Below, piece by piece: positions 7,426-19,715 of a stretch of DNA of 64,000 nt (position 1 is its first letter; every line of letters begins with the position of its first letter). Location of the stretch: assembly GCA_965602035.1 (NCBI GenBank), contig OZ271919.1:1550001-1614000 (forward strand), given 5' to 3'. Position numbers and translations under genes: made by a program. Below the pieces are notes generated by a model, which saw only the letters and a program-made list of their open reading frames with translations, ran no database searches and had not been told where the DNA came from. Origin of the DNA: Natronospirillum sp965602035. GTDB lineage: Bacteria > Pseudomonadota > Gammaproteobacteria > Pseudomonadales > Natronospirillaceae.

Positions 7426-10275
7426 ATGACTGATCACGAAGCCTGGTTGCGGGCAGATTTCGAACGTCGACACATCGGCTCCAGCGCGGCTGAACAGGCC
7501 GAGATGCTGGCGTTACTGAATGTCGCAACACGCCAGGAGCTGATTGACCAGGTCGTCCCGGAGGCGATTCGTCTGGCGCAGCCACCCCGGGTAGCCGATG
7601 CCGGATCGGAACGCGAGATACTCGACCATCTGCGTGCCTATGCCGCGCAGAATGACCCCGGCCACAGCTTTATCGGCCAGGGCTACTATGGCACTCAGGT
7701 GCCAGCCGTGATTCAGCGCAATGTTCTTGAAAACCCCGGCTGGTACACAGCGTACACGCCCTATCAGGCCGAGATCGCCCAGGGTCGACTGGAGGCGCTG
7801 CTCAATTTCCAGCAAATGGTCATGGACCTGACCGGCCTGCCGCTGGCGAATGCATCGCTGCTCGATGAAGCAACGGCAGCCGCTGAAGCAATGGCCATGA
7901 TCCGGCGGCTACAGCGCAAGCATAAGAGCAATCGCTTCTTTGTCAGCGACTCTGTGTTCAGCCAGACCCGTGCAGTATTGTTGACGCGTGCCGAATGGCT
8001 GGGTATTGAGATCGTTACAGGGCCCGATGAGTCAGCCGTGGATTACGAGCCATTCGGCGCCCTGCTGCAGAACCCGGCAGCAGACGGCGAAGTTCGCGAC
8101 CTCACTGACACTGTCAGTAGCCTGCATGAGCAAGGCGCGTTAGTTGCAGTGGCAACTGATCTTCTGGCCTGCGTCCAGTTCCGTTCGCCTGGCAGTATGG
8201 GCGCTGACCTGGCTCTGGGTAACAGCCAGCGCTTCGGTGTCCCCATGGGCTATGGCGGACCACATGCCGCCTTTTTTGCCTGCCGGGAAGAATACCGGAG
8301 ATCGCTCCCCGGCCGAATCATCGGTGTTTCCCGCGACCGCCACGGGCGCCCGGCCCTGCGTATGGCACTGCAGACACGTGAACAGCATATACGCCGGGAG
8401 AAAGCCAACTCCAACATCTGCACCGCACAGGTATTGCTGGCCAACATGGCGGGCTTCTACGCCGTGTATCACGGCCCGGATCGGCTACGCCATATCGCCG
8501 GCTATGTACACAATCTGGCACGAACACTGGCGGCCCGGTTGATTGATTCCGGAATGTCGGTCACACATGCCCACTATTTCGATACGCTGGATATTCGATG
8601 TGATACGGAAACCGTCGACACCATCCGCGGCCGAGCCAAAGACCGGAACTGCCACCTGTTCTACACAGACGCAGGCGTTCGGGTGTCAGTTGATGAGACC
8701 ACGACTCGGCAAAACCTGGAGATGCTCTGCTCGGTACTGACCGGCAAGGGTCAGGCGGTCGACTCAGCAGCGGCCGATGCGTCCGCAGAGCTGGCGAAGC
8801 TGTACCGGAACGACGCGATTCTCACCCACCCGGTATTTCATCGACATCAGTCAGAGACAGCGATGTTGCGCTACATTACGCAACTTGAGCGTCGGGACAT
8901 GACGCTTACTCACAGTATGATCAGCCTCGGATCGTGCACGATGAAACTGAACGCCAGTGCCCAGATGATGGCGATCGGTCTGCCGGGGTTCTCCGAACCA
9001 CATCCCATGATACCGGTTGGCAAACTGCCGGGGTACGCCGCGCTCCTGCGCGACCTCGAACAGGACCTCTGCGCGCTGACCGGGTTCGATGCCATGAGCC
9101 TGCAGCCGAACTCCGGTGCACAGGGCGAATACGCCGGTTTGCTGGCTATCCGGCGCTATCAGCAGGCTGTCGGGGAGGGACATCGTGACATCTGCCTGAT
9201 TCCTTCCTCAGCCCACGGCACTAATCCGGCGTCGGCACAGATGGCGGGCCTCACTGTGCGTGTGGTGCGCTGCGATGCTGCGGGAAATGTCGATATGGAA
9301 GATCTCGCGGCACAGGCCCGCAAAGCCGGTGACCGGTTAAGCTGTCTGATGATCACCTATCCATCGACGCATGGTGTCTTTGAGCCGGCGATCCCCGATG
9401 CCTGTGCGCTTATCCATGACCTTGGCGGACAGGTATACATGGACGGTGCCAATCTCAATGCGCAGGTAGGGCTGACGTCTCCGGCCCAGGTCGGCGCCGA
9501 TGTGGCACACCTCAATCTGCACAAGACGTTCGCGATTCCGCACGGCGGCGGCGGACCGGGTATGGGGCCTATTGGTGTCCGCAGTCACCTGGCTGATTAC
9601 CTGCCCGGGCCACCGGATGAGACCGGTGACACAGGCGCAGTATCCGCAGCGCCGTTCGGCAGCGCCTCGATCCTGCCCATTACCTGGGCATACATCCGCC
9701 TGCTGGGTCGAGACGGCCTGCGCAGCGCCACCGAAGCCGCGCTCTTGCACGCCAACTATCTGGCCGAATCCCTGGCGCCGGACTTCCCGGTTCTGTACCG
9801 CGGGCCATCCGGGCGGGTCGCTCACGAATGCATCATTGATCTGCGTCCGTTCAAACAACAAACCGGCATTTCCGAGGTCGATATTGCGAAGCGCCTGATG
9901 GATTACGGATTCCATGCACCAACGATGTCGTTTCCGGTGCCGGGAACGCTCATGATTGAGCCCACCGAATCCGAGAACAAAGCGGAGATCGATCGCTTTA
10001 TCCGAGCCATGCAAAGTATCCGGGAAGAAATCCGGCGGGTGGAATCGGGAGTCTGGTCGTCAGACGATAACCCGCTGGTCAACGCGCCCCACACCATGCG
10101 CGATGTCATGGCCGATGAATGGCCTCACGGCTATTCGAAGGAGACCGCGGCCTTCCCCGCTCCGGAAGTTCAGGACAACAAGTTCTGGCCTTCCTGCAGC
10201 CGCATAGACGAGGTTTTTGGCGACCGGAACCTGTTCTGCAGCTGTATCCCGACGTCGGACTACGCCTCGGACTGA
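7426..10275 (+). CDS. gcvP: Glycine dehydrogenase (decarboxylating), P protein, single chain
   Basis: A 949-residue homodimeric-type P protein containing both the N-terminal (about 1-430) and catalytic C-terminal (about 450-949) halves, as usual in proteobacteria. It decarboxylates glycine using pyridoxal phosphate. The PLP lysine is Lys700 in LNLHKTFAIPHGGGGPG; other signatures are HSMISLGSCTMKLN and PSSAHGTNPASA. Another ATG at 7422 is out of frame. The last 16 bases overlap the 3' end of argE on the other strand. gcvT, gcvH and gcvP are contiguous; L protein (lpd) is not in the window. I saw no glycine riboswitch in front of ppa, gcvT or gcvH. Confidence 0.97.
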   Translation: MTDHEAWLRADFERRHIGSSAAEQAEMLALLNVATRQELIDQVVPEAIRLAQPPRVADAGSEREILDHLRAYAAQNDPGHSFIGQGYYGTQVPAVIQRNVLENPGWYTAYTPYQAEIAQGRLEALLNFQQMVMDLTGLPLANASLLDEATAAAEAMAMIRRLQRKHKSNRFFVSDSVFSQTRAVLLTRAEWLGIEIVTGPDESAVDYEPFGALLQNPAADGEVRDLTDTVSSLHEQGALVAVATDLLACVQFRSPGSMGADLALGNSQRFGVPMGYGGPHAAFFACREEYRRSLPGRIIGVSRDRHGRPALRMALQTREQHIRREKANSNICTAQVLLANMAGFYAVYHGPDRLRHIAGYVHNLARTLAARLIDSGMSVTHAHYFDTLDIRCDTETVDTIRGRAKDRNCHLFYTDAGVRVSVDETTTRQNLEMLCSVLTGKGQAVDSAAADASAELAKLYRNDAILTHPVFHRHQSETAMLRYITQLERRDMTLTHSMISLGSCTMKLNASAQMMAIGLPGFSEPHPMIPVGKLPGYAALLRDLEQDLCALTGFDAMSLQPNSGAQGEYAGLLAIRRYQQAVGEGHRDICLIPSSAHGTNPASAQMAGLTVRVVRCDAAGNVDMEDLAAQARKAGDRLSCLMITYPSTHGVFEPAIPDACALIHDLGGQVYMDGANLNAQVGLTSPAQVGADVAHLNLHKTFAIPHGGGGPGMGPIGVRSHLADYLPGPPDETGDTGAVSAAPFGSASILPITWAYIRLLGRDGLRSATEAALLHANYLAESLAPDFPVLYRGPSGRVAHECIIDLRPFKQQTGISEVDIAKRLMDYGFHAPTMSFPVPGTLMIEPTESENKAEIDRFIRAMQSIREEIRRVESGVWSSDDNPLVNAPHTMRDVMADEWPHGYSKETAAFPAPEVQDNKFWPSCSRIDEVFGDRNLFCSCIPTSDYASD

Positions 10276-11441
10276 GGCGTACTCAGGCGTCGGACGAGGT
10301 GAGCGAGAAAATCGTCGCATCGGTTCAACTGGCGCTCCTCAACGTACTCGTCGGGCTTATGCGCCTGGTCAATTGAGCCGGGGCCGATCACAACCGAGGG
10401 GACACCCAGCGTTTCGGTGAAGAGGCCAGCTTCAGTACCGTAGGCTACCTTGGTGTAGTCAGTCTGCCCCGTGAGTTCCCGGGCAAGATCAACTACCGCG
10501 GCATCCGGCGGGGTATCAAGCCCCGGAAATGCTGCAATCGGTTGCAGGTGAACGCCACAGGCATTGTCACGAGCCCGCATAGGCGCGTCGAGTTCTTCGC
10601 TCACGAACCGTTTCATGTCAGCGACCAGCGCCTCTATATCCTCGTTCGGCAGTACGCGGAACTCGAAATCCACCCGGCAGTAGTCCGGCACTATATTCAG
10701 CGCTGTGCCTCCCCGGATAACACCGACGTGTGCAGTGGAAATAGGCACATCGAAGAGCTCACCCCGAGGCCCGCTGGCGAGACAGTCCGCTACGCCATCC
10801 AGATAGTTCACCAGTCGCCCTGCATAACTGATGGCGTTCACACCATCGGGAGCCTGCGACGAGTGCATCGCCTTGCCGGTAAACTCGGCCCGAAAGCTCC
10901 GCTTTGCCTTATGCGCAATCACCACCTGCATCGAGGTCGGCTCCCCGACAAAACAGGCGCGCGGAATCACCGGTCGGCCTTTGAGCGCTTCCAGCAACCT
11001 GGGTACCCCCTGGCATCCGACTTCTTCATCATAGGAAAAAGCCAGATGAATGGGTGCCTGAAGGTCAGCCTCAACCATCGCCGGCACCTGGGCAAGACAA
11101 CAGGCAAGATAGCCTTTCATGTCCGAGGTACCCCGTCCGTAAAGCCGCCCGTCTTTTTCCGTCAACCGGTACGGGTCAGTAGACCAGTCCTGCCCGTCGA
11201 CCGGAACCGTATCGGTATGCCCGGAGAGCACGACACCGGGCTGGTCCGCAGGACCGATAGTGGCATAGAGATTTGCTTTTGTTCCCGCGTCGTCATAGAC
11301 CCGTTCGGCGGCGATACCGTATTCAGACAGGTAGGATTCCACCCAGTCGATCAACGCCAGATTGGAGTTGCGACTGGTCGTGTCGAAGCTGATCAGTTTT
11401 TCCAGAATGTCCACGGAGGACATCGATTTCGTCTGCTTCAT
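10260..11441 (-). CDS. argE: Acetylornithine deacetylase
   Basis: An M20-family metallohydrolase of 393 residues that removes the acetyl group from N-acetylornithine in arginine synthesis. Metal-binding motifs are visible: SGHTDTVPVDG (His, Asp) near residue 79, GRGTSDMKGYLA (Asp) near residue 112, the catalytic DEEVGCQG near residue 144, and a late VIGPGSIDQAHKPDE. Its start overlaps the rimI stop (ATGA), so it is translated from the same message as rimI and the upstream psi-like gene. Its 3' end runs 16 bases into the convergent gcvP. Succinyl-diaminopimelate desuccinylase is a related alternative, but motif context and length favour ArgE. Confidence 0.93.
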   Translation of the reverse strand: MKQTKSMSSVDILEKLISFDTTSRNSNLALIDWVESYLSEYGIAAERVYDDAGTKANLYATIGPADQPGVVLSGHTDTVPVDGQDWSTDPYRLTEKDGRLYGRGTSDMKGYLACCLAQVPAMVEADLQAPIHLAFSYDEEVGCQGVPRLLEALKGRPVIPRACFVGEPTSMQVVIAHKAKRSFRAEFTGKAMHSSQAPDGVNAISYAGRLVNYLDGVADCLASGPRGELFDVPISTAHVGVIRGGTALNIVPDYCRVDFEFRVLPNEDIEALVADMKRFVSEELDAPMRARDNACGVHLQPIAAFPGLDTPPDAAVVDLARELTGQTDYTKVAYGTEAGLFTETLGVPSVVIGPGSIDQAHKPDEYVEERQLNRCDDFLAHLVRRLSTPQSEA

Positions 11442-11932
11442 TCTATCTCCTGTTCGGTGTCACCGGCATTCAAGGCACATGCCATCAATACGGCATTTTC
11501 CCACTGTCCGGAATCGGCAGCCGGGTAATAATTCTCGCGGATCCCGACGGTGTTGAAACCAAGGGAGTTATACAGGTGCTGAGCCACACGATTGGATTGT
11601 CGCACCTCAAGAAATGCGTCAACAGCACCGTTCGAGAGAGCCGCCTGCAGTGCATGGGCCATAAGTTGCCGCCCCAGACCCTGATTCTGCGCCGCCCGAC
11701 TGACGGCGATATTGAGTATAGAGAACTCGTCAATCACTTGCCGACCGATGCAGAAGCCCACCAGAGAGCCATTGATCAGCGCCACCCAGGAGTGGTAGCC
11801 GTAATCCGTGGCATGTTTAAACCCGGATTCAGGCCAGGGTACAACGCTGACGTCACGATCAATCGCACGCACGTCGGACAGATCGTCTGGCGCCATCTTC
11901 CTTATATGGGCCGGGCCAACGATTGCTGTCAT
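11438..11932 (-). CDS. rimI: Ribosomal protein S18 alanine N-acetyltransferase RimI
   Basis: A GNAT protein of 164 residues. The acetyl-CoA loop is QNQGLGRQLMAHALQAA near residue 85, preceded by ILNIAVSRAA, and the family C-terminal NRVAQHLYNSLGFNTVGIRENYYP is present. RimI acetylates the N-terminal alanine of ribosomal protein S18. Its ATG overlaps the stop of the upstream psi-like gene by four bases and its stop overlaps the argE start. The holD-rimI adjacency of E. coli is the same arrangement. Confidence 0.92.
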   Translation of the reverse strand: MTAIVGPAHIRKMAPDDLSDVRAIDRDVSVVPWPESGFKHATDYGYHSWVALINGSLVGFCIGRQVIDEFSILNIAVSRAAQNQGLGRQLMAHALQAALSNGAVDAFLEVRQSNRVAQHLYNSLGFNTVGIRENYYPAADSGQWENAVLMACALNAGDTEQEIE

Positions 11933-12636
11933 ACGCGTTGCAATTCCTGCCAGAGTAGTCGCTTCGCGGCTACGTCATTGAGCATATCCGATACACCCGG
12001 GCCGTGGATTACCGTGAGACTCGACGCCTCACTCTGATCCGACAGGCCTGAGCTCAACAGGTGCTCGCTCCAATCCCCCAACAACAGCACACCGGTCAGG
12101 CTCATGCGACGAACGATGCTGTCCCACTTCTGTTGCAGATACACCCGTGCCTCTTCAAGGTCGTGCTTGATCGCCGGATTCTCGAATAACGGCCAGTCTA
12201 TATAATGGGCAATTTCCGGTCGTGCCTGGCCCGTTAGATAGTGGCCAAGGTAACCGATCAACCGGTCACAGTTTTGCTGGTCCTTATTGGATATCGACGC
12301 GGGGCGTGTATCAATGACGAGCCATCCATTGGCTGCCCACCATTGCTGTATGAATTCGATACCGCCATGGCTGGTCGTAGGTAGAGTACCGCTGGGCTGA
12401 GTTGCCTCAGTTTTTTCCTGCCCCCTGACTTCACTCCCCGGTTCGGATTGTTTTAGGTCAGTTGGTGGCTTTACTGAGCGGACCCTCGGGTATACTGGCT
12501 CTGCTTCCGGCTGCGATCTCGCGGCAGGAACTGGCGCCTCGGCGGCCCGCAAGTCACGTATCTCGGGCCGGACCCATAGCGTGATTCCCATGGCATCGAG
12601 ATACTGTTGCCGAGTTTCCCGCGATCGCTGCAGCAT
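11929..12636 (-). CDS. holD: Probable DNA polymerase III psi subunit (HolD-like, pseudomonad type)
   Basis: The ATG at 12636 gives 235 residues. The N-terminus, RQQYLDAMGITLWVRPE at residues 9-25, resembles the chi-binding helix and GITxW of E. coli HolD. Residues 26-90 are a proline- and glutamate-rich linker. The C-terminal part has TGVLLLGDWSEHLL near residue 181 and a helix AAKRLLWQELQRV at 223-235, comparable to the TARAALWQQI end of E. coli psi. The gene is immediately upstream of rimI with a 4-base overlap, the same neighbour as holD in E. coli. The family match is from memory and motif reading. An open frame continues upstream through the rRNA terminator and 5S gene, which cannot be coding, so the internal start is preferred. 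Confidence 0.68.
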   Translation of the reverse strand: MLQRSRETRQQYLDAMGITLWVRPEIRDLRAAEAPVPAARSQPEAEPVYPRVRSVKPPTDLKQSEPGSEVRGQEKTEATQPSGTLPTTSHGGIEFIQQWWAANGWLVIDTRPASISNKDQQNCDRLIGYLGHYLTGQARPEIAHYIDWPLFENPAIKHDLEEARVYLQQKWDSIVRRMSLTGVLLLGDWSEHLLSSGLSDQSEASSLTVIHGPGVSDMLNDVAAKRLLWQELQRV

Positions 12637-12691
12637 CTTAAAACGCACCTGAAAAGGAGTCGAAACGAAGAAGCAAGGATACTCTATAAAC

Positions 12692-12725
12692 AAAACCCCC
12701 GACACCTTGAGGTGCCGGGGGTTTT
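12692..12725 (-). terminator. Intrinsic terminator of the rRNA operon
   Basis: An almost perfect hairpin (AAAACCCCCGACACC pairing with GGTGCCGGGGGTTTT around a short loop) lies 11 bases beyond the 5S gene. It has A/T runs on both flanks, so it can stop transcription in either direction. It separates the rRNA operon from the psi-like gene, whose start is only 56 bases further on. Confidence 0.9.
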
Positions 12726-12735
12726 CTTTATTGGG

Positions 12736-12854
12736 TGCTTGACGATGACCTACTCTCACATGGGGAGACCCCACACTACCATCGGCGATGCGCTGTTTCA
12801 CTGCTGAGTTCGGGATGGAGTCAGGTGGTTCCAGCGCTCTATGGTCGTCAAGCA
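12736..12854 (-). rRNA. rrf: 5S ribosomal RNA
   Basis: The minus strand reads TGCTTGACGACCATAGAGCG at its 5' end and closes with ATCGTCAAGCA, forming the terminal stem of 5S rRNA; the internal CCCGAACTCAG and GAGAGTAGG motifs are standard. The length of about 119 bases is normal. It is the distal gene of the operon, just before the terminator. Ends are placed from the pairing of the termini. Confidence 0.96.
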
Positions 12855-12962
12855 AAGCGGTTGATGTTTCGGTGCGGCTCAGCCCTTTGTGTTCCGACTC
12901 GGGCCACACCCATCAATTCGGGTCGATGCGAAGTTCTGCTTCTACACATTGTTCATAAGCTC

Positions 12963-12977
12963 TTAACTCAAGCGCCG
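12963..12977 (-). other. 3' half of the 23S precursor processing stem
   Basis: These 15 bases are perfectly complementary to 16106-16120 on the other side of the 23S gene. In bacterial rRNA operons such flanking complementarity forms the long stem cut by RNase III to release pre-23S rRNA. Confidence 0.75.
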
Positions 12978-13047
12978 ATGACAAGACATCACCGTGTGTC
13001 GCTCTCATTGTGACTCTCTGTGCGCCTGTCTCTGCACCACAGTCTAT

Positions 13048-16053
<3,006 letters not shown>

Positions 16054-16105
16054 CCATAGCCTGCGGCCATGGCACTCACAACAGAGCTCTATCACGATCT
16101 CACAC

Positions 16106-16120
16106 CGGCGCTTGAGTTAA
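16106..16120 (-). other. 5' half of the 23S precursor processing stem
   Basis: Fifteen bases, perfectly complementary to 12963-12977 beyond the 3' end of the 23S gene. Together they can form the RNase III processing stem around pre-23S rRNA. Confidence 0.75.
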
Positions 16121-16382
16121 AAACTCATGCAATGTGTCCTGGTTCGCGTTACACGCTGCTGCGCTCGGGCTGACGGTGTTGAAAGCCGCCTCGAGCTGCT
16201 CACGTACTCAATGTACGCTGCGCTCTCTCTGCGACTTTCGTCGTGCCACCCCGTCGCTCGCGACGCGTCTAACAGCGAACCAGATGCTGTGCTGATGCCA
16301 TCGAAAAAGCCAAAGCTTTCCGACCACACCCGCACTCTGAATCACTTCTTGAGAAAAAGTGAATTCAGGAACTTCGCATCGA

Positions 16383-16397
16383 ATTGTTAAAGAACCG
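16383..16397 (-). promoter_or_regulatory. boxA antitermination element in the 16S-23S spacer
   Basis: The minus strand reads GGTTCTTTAACAATT, close to the rRNA boxA consensus TGCTCTTTAACA. Such an element before the 23S gene recruits Nus factors to renew antitermination. A second copy lies in the leader at 18812-18823. Confidence 0.75.
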
Positions 16398-16464
16398 GTC
16401 CGACTCTGTCGAACCGTGTTGCGCGGCCAAGGCCGCTTCGGCCTACAGCAGGCCGACAACAATA

Positions 16465-16540
16465 TGGTGGAGCTAAGCGGGATCGAACCGCTGACCTCCT
16501 GCGTGCAAGGCAGGCGCTCTCCCAGCTGAGCTATAGCCCC
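16465..16540 (-). tRNA. alaT: tRNA-Ala(UGC)
   Basis: A 76-base cloverleaf with encoded CCA: 7-bp acceptor stem GGGGCTA/TAGCTCC, D-arm, anticodon stem CCTGC/GCAGG with loop CTTGCAC (anticodon TGC), and T-arm GCGGTTCGATCCCGC. It is the second spacer tRNA, after tRNA-Ile in transcription order, the standard arrangement. Confidence 0.98.
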
Positions 16541-16850
16541 ATTTTAACTGGTCTTTTTCGTCCCCTGCGGCGTTACACTTGTCGATCGCTCGGTCACATA
16601 CCTGATGTATGCTCCCTCACTCACTCCAACGTGTGCCTTGCAGGAAACGAATAATCCTGCGTTAAAACCGTTTAAATCAGATACGTCTCTGGCGCGGCGA
16701 GTCTCGGCGACGTTGCCTACCAGATATCGCAACTACCAGATCGTTGCCAATCAAGCAGCTTCCGGTCCAGATGCGGCTCTGGCGAGGCGAGTCTCGGCGA
16801 CGTTTAGCCTGCTAAACGAGCCGGGGCTCAACAAAGCCCAGAGGCGTATC
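16541..16850 (-). repeat. Spacer between tRNA-Ile and tRNA-Ala with a 36-base direct repeat
   Basis: The spacer is unusually long for an intertransfer-RNA region (310 bases). Two direct copies of a 36-base unit, 16679-16714 and 16769-16804, differ at three positions and both contain GAGTCTCGGCGACGTT. A further block at 16590-16615 has a CATAC-GTATG hairpin resembling the one at about 16205. I see no gene here. Confidence 0.7.
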
Positions 16851-16927
<77 letters not shown>

Positions 16928-16941
16928 TCAACCCTTCCAAA

Positions 16942-17032
16942 TTTTGGCGCCGGCAAGCCGGCTTCGGCCTACAACAGGCCATTAACCCTTGCCATCTTGG
17001 CGCGGCCAAGGCCGCTTCGGCCTACAGGCCTA
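16942..17032. repeat. Two adjacent GC-rich hairpin repeats
   Basis: Two related units (about 16943-16980 and 16999-17032) each consist of a GGC(G/C)-rich self-complementary stem followed by CTTCGGCCTACA. A third copy lies at about 16420-16455. The stem plus trailing CCTAC resembles the GCGGCC..GGCCGCTCCTAC elements at 62501-62600, suggesting one REP-like family. Confidence 0.55.
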
Positions 17033-17065
17033 CAATCAAAACCAGAATATTCGTGTGAACGCTTG
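17033..17065 (-). other. 3' half of the 16S precursor processing stem
   Basis: This stretch just beyond the 16S 3' end is complementary, with a few mismatches, to 18781-18811 in the leader. The matching cores are CAATCA, CCAGAA-ATTCGTGTG and CGCTTG. This is the expected RNase III stem around pre-16S rRNA. Confidence 0.75.
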
Positions 17066-17084
17066 CCGGAACGGCAGTGCGTTT

Positions 17085-18621
<1,537 letters not shown>

Positions 18622-18780
18622 AAAACAAAACACCACAGTCATGACGACATCAATCTGCCATCACCGCAGCGCCTTTATCACGCTCAGCATCGTCACCTAA
18701 AATCGAAACTCTGATACTCAAAAGCATCAAATGAATTCGAACAGTCACTTGCTGAATTTCTTGGCTACTGCCTCATCCAA

Positions 18781-18823
18781 CAAGCGCCCACACGAATGTT
18801 CTGGCTGATTGTATAAAGAACCG
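18781..18823 (-). promoter_or_regulatory. rRNA leader: boxA and 5' half of 16S processing stem
   Basis: The minus strand contains a boxA-like GGTTCTTTATAC (about 18812-18823), followed by 18781-18811, which pairs with 17033-17065 beyond the 16S gene. Antitermination signal and processing stem therefore lie within about 45 bases, in the usual order. Confidence 0.7.
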
Positions 18824-18863
18824 GAATACGGTGCCTAAGGCACCGCCCCGTCAGGGAGTGCGT

Positions 18864-18891
18864 ATATTACCGACATTCACTGGTGAGTCAA
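18864..18891 (-). promoter_or_regulatory. rRNA operon P1-type sigma-70 promoter
   Basis: TTGACT at 18886-18891 and TAATAT at 18864-18869 on the minus strand are separated by 16 bases, the sub-optimal spacing typical of rrn P1 promoters. The bases just downstream of the -10 (ACGCACTCCC) form a GC-rich discriminator, the feature that makes such promoters sensitive to ppGpp and initiating NTPs. Transcription should begin near 18857, about 235 bases before mature 16S. Confidence 0.8.
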
Positions 18892-18962
18892 CCGCTTAGG
18901 CAGGTTTTTCTGAGGGTTCGGAGTGAGGCCGCAGGCCTGCAGACGGCGCTCGCGTGTTCCAG

Positions 18963-19029
18963 CCGGGGAGTCGTCGAAAACAGGACGTTTTCGTCGCAGG
19001 GCTACAGGGATGTGTATACGCCCGGTCCC
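18963..19029 (+). repeat. Dispersed intergenic repeat, copy 1
   Basis: About 65 bases here recur in inverted orientation at 39494-39560 with only a handful of differences. The shared core includes GTCGAAAAC-AGGAC-GTTTTCG, a 7-bp hairpin, then CGCAGGGCTACAGGGATGT and CGCCCGGTCCCCG. This copy lies between the msrQ stop and the rRNA promoter. Confidence 0.8.
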
Positions 19030-19109
19030 CGGATGGAACACCGGGCGGCGGCACACGGGGCTAGGACGCTCTGGTATCGCAGCCTTCGGACGCCGTGTAA
19101 CGGCAGCGA

Positions 19110-19715
19110 CTACAGGCGGGCGCGGCGGGCCAGGTACCAGCGGAATCGGACACCCAGCAGGAACGCCAGAACTACGGCATGGATCACGGCGATCATTTCG
19201 AAGCTTTTCACCTGCCAGAGTTGATGCACTATGGCCAGGACCGCGGCTACATAGACCCATTTGTGCAACGCCTTCCAACGCTTACGCAACCGCCGCATCG
19301 AGTATTCATTGGACGTAACCGCCAGAGCGACCAGCACGATCACCGCCAGCGCCCCCAGAACGATATAAGGTCGACGGACCAACTCCCGGCCGAATACAGA
19401 CAGGTCGCCATCCAGAATCAACGAATAGAATACAAACACATGAAGCGCGGCATAAGCGAACGCCCAGAGGCCGAGCGCACGACGGTGAACCACGAAGGGC
19501 TTGCGGGTCCATTTCTGTAGCGGTGTCATGCTGAGTGTGACCAGCAACAGGTTTACCGCCCAGAAACCGGTCTTATCCGCCAGCACCGCGCCGGGGTCAG
19601 TGCTGATCTCAGTGGGCGTGCCCTGCAACGTCAGGTAAACCTGCCAGAACCCCAGCACCATGGGCAGGCCGGCGAGAAGGTGCCCCGCAACGCGAAACCA
19701 TGGGTTACCAACCAT
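19110..19715 (-). CDS. msrQ: MsrQ, heme-binding membrane subunit of periplasmic methionine sulfoxide reductase
   Basis: A 201-residue membrane protein of the ferric-reductase-like domain superfamily with six predicted hydrophobic segments. Conserved histidines for heme b are visible in VVHRRALGLWAFAYAALHVF and LHKWVYVAAVLAIVHQLWQ. MsrQ passes electrons from the quinone pool to MsrP, which repairs methionine sulfoxide in periplasmic proteins. The frame is open from 19850, but the ATG at 19715 overlaps the msrP stop as TGATG, and the protein then starts MVGNPWFRV, just before the first membrane segment. Confidence 0.93.
   Translation of the reverse strand: MVGNPWFRVAGHLLAGLPMVLGFWQVYLTLQGTPTEISTDPGAVLADKTGFWAVNLLLVTLSMTPLQKWTRKPFVVHRRALGLWAFAYAALHVFVFYSLILDGDLSVFGRELVRRPYIVLGALAVIVLVALAVTSNEYSMRRLRKRWKALHKWVYVAAVLAIVHQLWQVKSFEMIAVIHAVVLAFLLGVRFRWYLARRARL

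Larger units (their letters stand above)
16055..16464 (-). other. tRNA-Ala to 23S spacer of the rRNA operon
   Basis: This 410-base spacer holds the 5' half of the 23S processing stem (16106-16120), a boxA-like element (16383-16397) and two short repeat-like blocks: one around 16190-16235 with a CGTAC-GTACG hairpin, and one at 16420-16455 with a GCGGCCAAGGCCGC hairpin followed by TTCGGCCTACAG. Open frames here are not coding. Confidence 0.7.

Noticed and set aside
10542..11528. A 328-codon open frame opposite argE and rimI
   Set aside because: No domain or start context; fully covered by two well-supported overlapping genes.
12637..12909. N-terminal extension of the psi-like gene by 91 codons
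   Set aside because: It would have to be translated through the rRNA terminator and 5S gene; the internal ATG fits the HolD-like N-terminus.
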